From NCBI RefSeq assembly GCF_016862195.1, contig NZ_BOMM01000003.1, positions 1-64,000 of the forward strand: DNA of 64,000 nucleotides, in the 5' to 3' direction. How positions within the stretch are numbered: the first letter of the stretch is position 1; each line of letters opens with the position of its first letter. Below are positions 50,759 to 57,993 of the stretch, one piece after another. The translations under genes and the position numbers were made by a program. Under the pieces are notes generated by a model, which saw nothing but the letters and a program-made list of their open reading frames with translations, made no database searches and was not told the DNA's origin. Origin of the DNA: Paractinoplanes ferrugineus (GTDB lineage Bacteria > Actinomycetota > Actinomycetes > Mycobacteriales > Micromonosporaceae).

Positions 50759-51997
50759 CTATTTCTCCTCGGGACCCTTGTCGAGGTCGTCGAGCTCGCT
50801 GATGTCCCACTCGCTGCTGCCCTGGGCGAAGACCTGCGGGTCGGCGAAGTCCTCGTCGGTCGGCAGCAGGTCGGGGTGACCCCAGAGAGCGTCCCGGCCC
50901 TGGATGCCCCGCTGCTCGGTGACCGCCGACCACAGCGCGCCGGCCTCCCGCAGACGACGCGGGCGCAGCTCGAGGCCGACCAGCGCGGCGAAGGTCTGCT
51001 CGGCCGGGCCACCGGCGGCCCGGCGCCGGCGGAACGCCTCGGCCAGCGAGGCGACACTCGGCAGGCGGTCGGCGACAGCCGAGTCGACGACGTGGCCGAC
51101 CCAGCCCTCGATCAGCGCGAGCGCCGTCTCGAGGCGGGCCAGACTCGCCTTCTGCTGCGGCGTGTCCTCCGGCGTGAAGATGCCTTCGAGGGCCATGGCC
51201 TGCATCGACTCGGGATCGCTCGGGTCGACGCGGCTCATCGCCTCCTCGATCGCCTCACGGTTGACCGTGATGCCGTTCGCGTAGGTCTCGACGGCGGTCA
51301 GCACGTGTGCCCGCAGCCACGGGACATGCCCGAAAAGGCGCTGGTGGGCGGCCTCGCGCAGAGCCACGTACAGCCGGACCTGGTCTTCCGGAAGCTCCAG
51401 GCCCTCGCCGTACGCCTTGATGTTGGCCGGGACCAACGCGGCCGTGCCGGTCGGTCCGAGCGGGAGGCCGATGTCGCCCGCCGAGAGCACCTCGGCGGCG
51501 AGCTGACCCAGCGCCTGCCCGAGCTGGCCGCCGAAGAGCGCGCCACCGAGCGTGGCCACCATCGACTGCATCGGGCCGAGCTGGGCTTTCGCCTCGTCGG
51601 GCACGAGGTCGCCCATCGCGCCGACCATCCGCCCGGCGATCGGATCGCAGAGCTTCTTCCAGACCTCGAGAGTGTTGAAGATCCACTCGTTGCGGTTCCA
51701 CGCGGCGGCGACCCGAATGCCGCTCGGCAGCGCGGAGACAGGGTCGAGCCACAGGTCGGCGAGGCGGAGGGCCTCCTCGACATGATGGCGCTCATACATG
51801 GTCACGGCCGGGTCGCCGGAGCCGGCCAGCTGACTTGCCGCGACCTGCCGGGCGAGGTCCCAGTTGACCGGACCGTTGTCGGGGCCACCGGCGAACATCT
51901 GCTGCAGCTGGGCCATGAACTGCTGCATCTGCTGCGGGTCGGAGGGGTCGGGCGGCTGGGCGCCCGGCAGTGAGAAGCCGAACGGGATATCAGGCAC
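50759..51997 (-). CDS. DUF2342 zinc-dependent metalloprotease-like protein
   Basis: 412 residues. Gln/Pro-rich start, then VNWDLARQVA, LPSGIRVAAAWNRNEWI, LGGALFGGQLGQALGQLAAEVLSAGDIGLPLG, and ALREAAHQRLFGHVPWLR, the DUF2342 metal-binding helix. Actinobacterial family of unresolved role; the mycobacterial homologue also sits next to ylbL. GTG at 51997, with TACGGT 6 nt upstream. Convergent with 50161 (1 bp between stops). Confidence 0.87.
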   Translation of the reverse strand: MPDIPFGFSLPGAQPPDPSDPQQMQQFMAQLQQMFAGGPDNGPVNWDLARQVAASQLAGSGDPAVTMYERHHVEEALRLADLWLDPVSALPSGIRVAAAWNRNEWIFNTLEVWKKLCDPIAGRMVGAMGDLVPDEAKAQLGPMQSMVATLGGALFGGQLGQALGQLAAEVLSAGDIGLPLGPTGTAALVPANIKAYGEGLELPEDQVRLYVALREAAHQRLFGHVPWLRAHVLTAVETYANGITVNREAIEEAMSRVDPSDPESMQAMALEGIFTPEDTPQQKASLARLETALALIEGWVGHVVDSAVADRLPSVASLAEAFRRRRAAGGPAEQTFAALVGLELRPRRLREAGALWSAVTEQRGIQGRDALWGHPDLLPTDEDFADPQVFAQGSSEWDISELDDLDKGPEEK

Positions 51998-52086
51998 GTG
52001 TCAACCGTACGCGCGAAACGCCCGCTTCGGACCTAGGGCGGAGTCAGCTCAGAGAGAACTCAGGGTAGGGCGATAGTCTCACGCGC
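51998..52086. promoter_or_regulatory. Divergent leaderless promoters, DUF2342 and ylbL
   Basis: Minus strand: TACGGT (complement of 52004-52009), 6 nt from the DUF2342 GTG. Plus strand: TAGTCT (52074-52079), 7 nt from the ylbL ATG. Confidence 0.55.
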
Positions 52087-53115
52087 ATGAGACGTCGCGG
52101 TGTCACCGTCATCCTCGGCGCCCTGCTCACCGCGCTGCTGGCAGTCGGTGTCATGGCTGCCCCCCTGCCGTACGTCGTGCTGAAGCCGGGGCCCACGGTG
52201 AACACCCTTGGTTCCAGCAACGGCGCCGAGGTGATCCAGGTGACGGACGCGAAGACCTCGACCTCGGCCGGTCAGCTGCGGCTGACCACGGTGAACGTGC
52301 AGTCGCAGGTGGAGCTGGTGTGGGCGATCAGCGGGTGGTTCAGCCACAAGGACGCGGTCGTGCCGCGCGCCTTGATCTACCCGCCCGACACCACCGAGAA
52401 GCAGGTCGAGGCGCAGAACGCGCAGGAGTGGACCGAGTCGCAGAACAGCGCGGTCACGGTGGCCCTGACCAAGCTCGGCTACCCGGTGCAGACCGTGGTC
52501 AAGAACGTGACCGCGGGCGGCGCGGCGACCGGGCTGCTCGAGGCCGGTGACGTGCTCACCGCCGTCGACGACACCAAGATCACCGATCCCGGCAAGCTGA
52601 CCGACGTGGTCCGCGGCAAGTCGGTCGGCACCACGTTCACGGTCGCCTACACCCGTGCGGGCAAGGCCGGCACCGCCCGGATCACGACCAAGGCGACGGG
52701 TGACGACAAGACCCCGCGCCTCGGCATCGAGATCGAGAAGAAACAGCCGTACCCGTTCAAGATCAAGATTGATCTTGACAAGATCGGCGGACCGAGCGCC
52801 GGCCTCATGTTCACCCTCGGGATCATGGACAAGCTCGAGCCGGCGGATCTGACCGGCGGCAAGATCATCGCCGGGACCGGCACCATCGACGACGAAGGCA
52901 ACGTCGGACCGATCGGTGGCATCCCGCAGAAGCTGGTCGGCGCCAAGAGCGCCGGCGCTCAACTGTTCCTGGTGCCGAAGGACAACTGCGCCGAGGCCCT
53001 CAAGAACGCGGTCGACGGACTCCCGATGGCCGAGGTGGCCACCGTGGACGACGCGCTCACCGCGCTCAAGACGTTCACCTCCGGCGGCACCCCGAAGCCC
53101 TGCTCAGCGTCCTGA
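52087..53115 (+). CDS. ylbL: YlbL: PDZ and Lon-type S16 protease
   Basis: 342 residues: N-terminal membrane anchor (VTVILGALLTALLAVGVMAA), PDZ domain (about 145-215, GGAATGLLEAGDVLTAVDDTKI), and an S16 domain with Ser237 in GGPSAGLMF and Lys282 in GIPQKLVGA as catalytic dyad. Membrane-bound serine protease with an extracytoplasmic catalytic domain. ATG at 52087, leaderless-type promoter. Confidence 0.9.
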   Translation: MRRRGVTVILGALLTALLAVGVMAAPLPYVVLKPGPTVNTLGSSNGAEVIQVTDAKTSTSAGQLRLTTVNVQSQVELVWAISGWFSHKDAVVPRALIYPPDTTEKQVEAQNAQEWTESQNSAVTVALTKLGYPVQTVVKNVTAGGAATGLLEAGDVLTAVDDTKITDPGKLTDVVRGKSVGTTFTVAYTRAGKAGTARITTKATGDDKTPRLGIEIEKKQPYPFKIKIDLDKIGGPSAGLMFTLGIMDKLEPADLTGGKIIAGTGTIDDEGNVGPIGGIPQKLVGAKSAGAQLFLVPKDNCAEALKNAVDGLPMAEVATVDDALTALKTFTSGGTPKPCSAS

Positions 53116-53169
53116 CAGATGTCGTAATGTGAGACACCGCCGCCCAAATGATGTGTGGAGCCCACGTTG

Positions 53170-56100
53170 GTGATGCGTAACAGTCCGCTACCGAGGATGA
53201 GCCGGCGCGGTCGCGTCACTGTCGGCGTCCTGGTCGGGGTCTTCCTTCTATTCACGCTGCTCGGTTGGGGAATCGACGCCTATACGGACTACCTCTGGTT
53301 CCATGAGGTGGATTTCGTCAACGTCTTCTCCGGCGTACTGATTACTCGACTGCTTCTTTTCCTGGTCATCGGCCTGGCCGTGGCACTGATCATCGGCGCC
53401 AACCTCTACCTGGCGTACCGATTGCGCCCCCTGCTCCGGCCGCACTCGGCCGAACAGGCGACGCTCGAGCGCTACCGCATGGTGATCGGCCCGCGCCTGG
53501 GCACCTGGATCTCCGTACTCTGCGTGATCATCGGTTTCTTCGCCGGCCTGTCCGCCCAAGGCCGCTGGAAAGACTGGATGCTCTTCCAGAACGCCCAGCC
53601 GTTCGGCGTCACCGACCCGCAGTTCAAGGTGGACATCGGGTTCTACGTCTTCGAATACCCGCTCTGGCGCTACCTCCTCGGCGTCGCCTTCACCGCGGTC
53701 GTGCTCTCGGTGCTCGGCTCGCTCGCCGTCCACTACATCTTCGGCGGCGTGCGCCTGCAGGGCGTCGGCGACCGGATGACGACCGCCGCGCGGGCCCACC
53801 TGACCACGTTGGTCGCGGTCTTCGTGCTGCTCAAAGCGGTGGCGTACGTTCTCGACAGGCGTGCCCTGCTGCTCGAGCAGCACGTATCCCCGGGGTTGTA
53901 CGGCGCCGGCTACACCGACGTCAACGCGCTGCTCCCGGCCAAGGAGATCCTCGCGTACATCTCCATCGTGGTGGCCATCGCGATCATCATCTTCTCCAAC
54001 GCGGGCATGCGAAACCTGGTGTGGCCGGGCATCTCGCTGGCGCTGCTGGCCATCTCGGCCGTCGCGATCGGCGGCATCTACCCGCTGGCCGTGCAGAGCT
54101 TCTCGGTCAAGCCCAGCCTCGCCGACAAGGAAGCGCCGTACATCCAGCGGTCGATCAACGCGACCCGCGACGCGTTCGGGTTGAACACCACGAAGATCGC
54201 GCAGTATCAGGCCAACAACGTGACCCCGCAGGAAGGGCTGAGCAGCGACACCAGCGCGCAGAACGCCCGGCTCGTCGACCCGCAGCTGGTGTCGCAGGCG
54301 TTCACCCAGTCGCAGCAGTCCCGCGGCTTCTACGACTTCGGCAAGAAGCTCGACGTCGACCGCTACACGGTCGGCAACACGACCTCCGACTACGTGGTCG
54401 GCGCCCGGGAGATCAACGACGACAAGCTGACCCCGCAGCAGCGCAACTGGATCAACCGGCACACCGTCTACACGCACGGCTACGGCCTCGTGGCGGCGCC
54501 CGCCAACCAGGTCGTCTGCGGTGGTCTGCCGTACTTCGTCTCCGGCTTCCTCGGTGACGACCGGCAGGCGAACTGTTCGTCGGCGACCGACCAGATCCCG
54601 GTCCAGCAGCCGCGCATCTACTTCGGTGAGCAGTCCACCGAATACGCGATCGTCGGCCAGGAGGACAAGGCCCGCAACGTCGAGTTCGACCGGCCGCAGG
54701 TCAGCAACAACAACGCCGAGGAGCTCTACACCTACGACGGCAAGGGCGGCGTCGCGATCGGCTCGTTCTTCCGCCGGTTGGTCTTCTCGGTGAAGATGAC
54801 CGAGAGCAACTTCCTGCTCTCCGACGCGGTCAACTCCAAGTCGAAGCTGATGTACATCCGTGATCCGCGCTCCCGGGTCGAGAAGGTCGCGCCCTTCCTG
54901 ACCATCGACGGCGACCCGTACCCGGCCGCCGTCGACGGCCGGATCGTGTGGATCCTCGACGGATACACGACGTCGCAGAGCTACCCGTACTCCCAGAAGA
55001 TCAACCTGGCCAACGAGACCAAGGACGAACTGACCGGGCAGGGGCAGTTCGCCCTCGCCCGCGACGACGTCAACTACATGCGCAACTCGGTGAAGGCCAC
55101 CGTCGACGCGTACGACGGCACGGTCAAGCTGTACCAGTTCGACGACAAGGACCCGGTCCTCAAGGCCTGGAACAAGGCGTTCGGCGGCGACCTGATCGTC
55201 CCGAAGGCGGAGATCCCGCCCTCGCTCGCGGCGCACTTCCGTTACCCGCAGGACCTCTTCAAGGTGCAGCGCAACCTGCTGACCAAGTTCCACGTCACCG
55301 ACCCGCGGGCGTTCTTCTCCGGCCAGGACTTCTGGCAGGTGCCGAACGCGCCGGACGCGCCGTCGAGCAACGTCAAGCAGCCGCCGTACTACCTGAACCT
55401 CAAACTGCCCGAGCAGGACGACACGAGGTTCCAACTGACCGCCGCGGTCACCCCGTTCAACCGGGAAAACCTGGCGGCGTTGGTCTCCGGCTCCTACGTC
55501 AACAACCAGCCGACCTTGCAAGTGCTCGAATTACCCGACCAGACGGTCATCCCCGGCCCGGTGCAGGTCCATCAGAAGATGACCAACAACGCCGCGGTCA
55601 GACAGCAGCTGAGCCTGCTGTCGACGAACAACAGCCAGGCCCAGGTCCTCTACGGCAACCTGATCTCGCTGCCGGTGGAAAGCGGCATCCTGTACGTCGA
55701 GCCGGTCTACGTGAAGACCGGCAACCAGGAAACCGCGGCCCCGTTGCTGCAGAAGATCCTGATGTCGTACGGCGACGGCGGCACCTACGTGGTCCTCGCC
55801 GACAACCTCAAATCCGGCCTGCAAGCCCTTGCCAACCAGGGCAAACAGGCAGGCAACAACGCCGGCACCGGTAACCCGGGCAACACCGGCAACACGGGTA
55901 ACACCGGCGGCGCCCCGCCGGCCACCCTGCCGACCGAACTCGCCCAAGCCGCCTCCGAACTCGACACGGCCATCCAGAACGTGAAGACCGCCCAGCAGTC
56001 CGGCGACTTCGCGAAATACGGTGAAGCCCTGTCCGCCCTCGACGCGGCCATGAGCAAGTTCCAGAACGCCCAGAAGGGCGCCAACGGCACCACGCCGTCG

Positions 56101-56181
56101 GCCAACCCCTCCGGCACACCCGCCCCCAGCGCCGGGGCGAGCACACCCGTCAACCCCGCCCCCAGCGCCAGCGGCGGATAA
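53170..56181 (+). CDS. UPF0182 large membrane protein
   Basis: 1003 residues. About seven N-terminal membrane segments (VGVLVGVFLLFTLLGWGID ... ISLALLAISAVAIGGIYP), then a long extracytoplasmic region typical of UPF0182 (YIQRSINATRDAFGL, YTYDGKGGVAIGSFFRRLVFS, VDGRIVWILDGYTTS, GNLISLPVESGILYVEPVYV). C-terminal low-complexity GNTGNTGNTGG and Ser/Pro tail. I chose GTG 53170 with GGAG nine nt upstream; GTG 53155 and ATG 53173 are alternatives. Confidence 0.9.
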   Translation: MMRNSPLPRMSRRGRVTVGVLVGVFLLFTLLGWGIDAYTDYLWFHEVDFVNVFSGVLITRLLLFLVIGLAVALIIGANLYLAYRLRPLLRPHSAEQATLERYRMVIGPRLGTWISVLCVIIGFFAGLSAQGRWKDWMLFQNAQPFGVTDPQFKVDIGFYVFEYPLWRYLLGVAFTAVVLSVLGSLAVHYIFGGVRLQGVGDRMTTAARAHLTTLVAVFVLLKAVAYVLDRRALLLEQHVSPGLYGAGYTDVNALLPAKEILAYISIVVAIAIIIFSNAGMRNLVWPGISLALLAISAVAIGGIYPLAVQSFSVKPSLADKEAPYIQRSINATRDAFGLNTTKIAQYQANNVTPQEGLSSDTSAQNARLVDPQLVSQAFTQSQQSRGFYDFGKKLDVDRYTVGNTTSDYVVGAREINDDKLTPQQRNWINRHTVYTHGYGLVAAPANQVVCGGLPYFVSGFLGDDRQANCSSATDQIPVQQPRIYFGEQSTEYAIVGQEDKARNVEFDRPQVSNNNAEELYTYDGKGGVAIGSFFRRLVFSVKMTESNFLLSDAVNSKSKLMYIRDPRSRVEKVAPFLTIDGDPYPAAVDGRIVWILDGYTTSQSYPYSQKINLANETKDELTGQGQFALARDDVNYMRNSVKATVDAYDGTVKLYQFDDKDPVLKAWNKAFGGDLIVPKAEIPPSLAAHFRYPQDLFKVQRNLLTKFHVTDPRAFFSGQDFWQVPNAPDAPSSNVKQPPYYLNLKLPEQDDTRFQLTAAVTPFNRENLAALVSGSYVNNQPTLQVLELPDQTVIPGPVQVHQKMTNNAAVRQQLSLLSTNNSQAQVLYGNLISLPVESGILYVEPVYVKTGNQETAAPLLQKILMSYGDGGTYVVLADNLKSGLQALANQGKQAGNNAGTGNPGNTGNTGNTGGAPPATLPTELAQAASELDTAIQNVKTAQQSGDFAKYGEALSALDAAMSKFQNAQKGANGTTPSANPSGTPAPSAGASTPVNPAPSASGG

Positions 56182-56189
56182 CGTGACGC

Positions 56190-56232
56190 GCGCAACCCGG
56201 AGGCCGTTTTGCAGGCGGCCTCCGGGTTGCGC
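56190..56232. terminator. 17-bp perfect stem-loop terminator
   Basis: Perfect 17-bp stem (56190-56206 with 56216-56232; core AACCCGGAGGCCG) and 9-nt loop, 8 bp after the UPF0182 stop. Its descending arm doubles as the spacer of the downstream tRNA promoter. Confidence 0.85.
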
Positions 56233-56238
56233 TAGTGT
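56210..56238 (+). promoter_or_regulatory. Promoter of the initiator tRNA gene
   Basis: TTGCAG (56210-56215) in the terminator loop, exactly 17 bp, then TAGTGT (56233-56238). Start would be near 56245, about 5 nt before the mature tRNA 5' end. Confidence 0.65.
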
Positions 56239-56249
56239 TAACAAGCCGA

Positions 56250-56323
56250 CGCGGGGTGGAGCAGCTCGGTAGCTCGCTGGGCTCATAACCCAGAGGTCGC
56301 AGGTTCAAATCCTGTCCCCGCTA
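56250..56323 (+). tRNA. Initiator tRNA-fMet (CAT)
   Basis: 74 nt, all arms foldable: acceptor GCGGGG/CCCCGC with an unpaired first position (C1 opposite U72), anticodon loop CTCATAA, and three consecutive G-C pairs (GGG/CCC) closing the anticodon stem. Unpaired 1-72 and the GGG/CCC stem are initiator hallmarks. The 3' CCA is not encoded (CGA follows). Confidence 0.95.
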
Positions 56324-56385
56324 CGAGTCCTAGGGGCCTTCTGTCCGCGGAGAACGCGGAGCAGGGGGCCTCTTCGCATTTCTTC

Positions 56386-56404
56386 CTGGGGGCCGAGCCC
56401 CCAG
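56386..56404 (+). terminator. Hairpin after the initiator tRNA
   Basis: CTGGGGGC-CGA-GCCCCCAG, perfect 8-bp stem with a 3-nt loop, 62 bp after the tRNA. Likely stops the tRNA transcript. Similar GGGGGC...GCCCCC elements are common in actinomycete intergenic DNA. Confidence 0.5.
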
Positions 56405-56428
56405 ACCCCCACGGTGCGATGGTTGCGC

Positions 56429-56468
56429 GTGGCTCGCTTCGCATCGGGGTGGCTCGCTTCGCATCGGG
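56429..56468. repeat. 20-bp direct tandem repeat
   Basis: GTGGCTCGCTTCGCATCGGG occurs twice head-to-tail (56429-56448 and 56449-56468). Confidence 0.8.
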
Positions 56469-57440
56469 AGTGAGTGGGTGGGTGGCGAGGGCTGGGTGCT
56501 TGGCTTGCGGGGTGTTTTGCCTGTCGGCACGCTGCTACTGCATGCCTGGTGAGGGTCTTTTGGGCTAGCTCGGGTGCTGCCTGCTGACTCGCTTCGGTTC
56601 TGGGCCCTGCGTGCATGCCTACCTGCTGGCTGGCAGCAGGGGCTGCTCCGCCGCGCCGCGACCAGCGCGACTCGCCGCGCTGCGACCCGCCCGCTCTGCC
56701 TGCCCCACCCCGCCTGCCCCGCTCTGCCTGCCCCCGCCCGGCTGGCTCGGCTCGGTCTGCCTGCTCTCCTCGGCACCCGGCCGGCCCCGCTCGATCCCTG
56801 ACTGACCAGCTCAGTCGCCCGGCGCGGTCCTACTGATTTGCCCGGCCTACGCCCTGGCCTACGCCCCAGCCCCGGCCCGGCTTGCCCGGCCCCGGCCCAG
56901 GCCCTCGCGCCGGCTCTGCCCGCGCCCGGCCCGGCTTGCCCGGCCCCGGCCTGTCCGGCTTGGCCAGATGGCGCTGGCCCCTGGTGGTGGCGGGGCGGGC
57001 GTCTTTCGGGGCTGTTGGGTGAGGCGGTCTCGTGGCGGCTGTTGGCCTGGGTCTGTTTGTGCGGCGGGTCCGGGGCATCTGCTGGTAGTGGCTGGAGTCG
57101 GTCTGTGGGGGCTGGTGGCTGGTGGCTGGTGGGGGTCTGGGGGCGCGGGACGGGGGGTTGGCTGGTGAGGGTCTGGGTGTTCGTGCTGGTGGCGGGCGGG
57201 GATCGGGTGGGCCGGCGGGTGGGTGGGGGTCTGGTGTGGAGAGAGGGCGGGTTCTGGTGTGGAGGGTGGGCGGGCGGAGGGGATCGGGAGAACGTGCAAT
57301 TTTTGGGAACGGGTGGGTTGTCTTTTCTGGGTGGATGGGATGTCGGGAAAGTCCCGTGGGAAAGGGCGGGTGCGGCTTGGTTTGTCGGGTGGCGTAATGC
57401 GTCTGCTATGTGTGCGTCCAAGGGGTGTAACACGGTGTGC

Positions 57441-57469
57441 TTGACCGTGAATTGTGGGATGGGCAATCT
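57441..57469 (+). promoter_or_regulatory. Promoter of the glycan operon
   Basis: TTGACC (57441-57446), 17-bp spacer, CAATCT (57464-57469). Five of six -35 bases match consensus. About 90 bp before the GtrA-like start, at the edge of the G-rich region. Confidence 0.45.
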
Positions 57470-57561
57470 GGGGAGGTGATTTATCTGCCAGTTTCGATTA
57501 TTGCGTCTCGGGCTCGTTGAGCAGCTATTTTCGCAACTGTTCATCAGGGGGTGACGGGGCG

Positions 57562-57993
57562 GTGCCGGGAAACGTGGATTTATTTCGGGTTCATCGGGGG
57601 CGCATTCTTCGGTTCGCGCTGGTCGGTGGGTTCTGCTTTGTGGTGCAGTACGCCGTGATGATCGGTCTGCGCCGAATTGGCATTGATCTTTCGGTGGCGA
57701 ACGCGGTGGGGTTCGCGGTTTCCGCGCAGCTCAACTTTGTGCTCAGTTCGGTGTTCACCTGGGGTGGCGGGGCTCGGCTGTCGTGGCTGCGGTGGGCGTC
57801 CTACAACTCGACTGCCCTGCTTGGACTGGCGGTCAACACGGTGGTCTTCAGCACTGTCCACAGTGCTGTGGGCGTACCGCTCGCCGCGGTCCTCGGGGTC
57901 GGGTCGGGTGCGGTCTTCACCTATCTGGTCTGCAACTTCCTGATCTTCAAGGTGCGCCGGGTGCCGGTCGCAGAAGCGGAGATTCCGGCATGA
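57562..57993 (+). CDS. GtrA-like membrane protein
   Basis: 143 residues with four membrane helices: ILRFALVGGFCFVVQYAVMIGLR, LSVANAVGFAVSAQLNFVLSSVFTWG, WASYNSTALLGLAVNTVVFSTV and LAAVLGVGSGAVFTYLVCNFLIF. The GtrA family moves lipid-linked sugars or accompanies polyprenyl-sugar synthesis. GTG at 57562 after GGGG; the upstream open frame is low-complexity and excluded. Overlaps the next gene by 4 bp (ATGA). Confidence 0.85.
   Translation: MPGNVDLFRVHRGRILRFALVGGFCFVVQYAVMIGLRRIGIDLSVANAVGFAVSAQLNFVLSSVFTWGGGARLSWLRWASYNSTALLGLAVNTVVFSTVHSAVGVPLAAVLGVGSGAVFTYLVCNFLIFKVRRVPVAEAEIPA

Larger units (their letters stand above)
56324..57561. other. 1.2-kb low-complexity non-coding region
   Basis: No credible gene: open frames on both strands encode only Pro/Arg/Ala- or Gly/Trp/Arg-rich junk. 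Base composition switches: C-rich on the plus strand at about 56600-56970 and strongly G-rich at about 57080-57390, with many GGG/GGGG runs able to form G-quadruplexes. Contains a hairpin at 56386-56404, a 20-bp direct repeat and a promoter toward the glycan operon. Confidence 0.7.

Noticed and set aside
57476..57520. A 14-codon leader peptide (GTG at 57476) before the GtrA-like gene
   Set aside because: It lies almost at the inferred transcription start and has no attenuator after it; too weak to call.
56330..57544. 404-codon minus-strand and 213-codon plus-strand open frames in the gap after the tRNA
   Set aside because: Their products are low-complexity Pro/His/Arg or Gly/Trp/Val strings with no domain and no ribosome binding site; openness follows from base skew.
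57783..57989. Longer start for the GT2 fusion
   Set aside because: The additional codons overlap the GtrA-like gene out of frame; the ATG at 57990 gives the typical 4-bp coupling.
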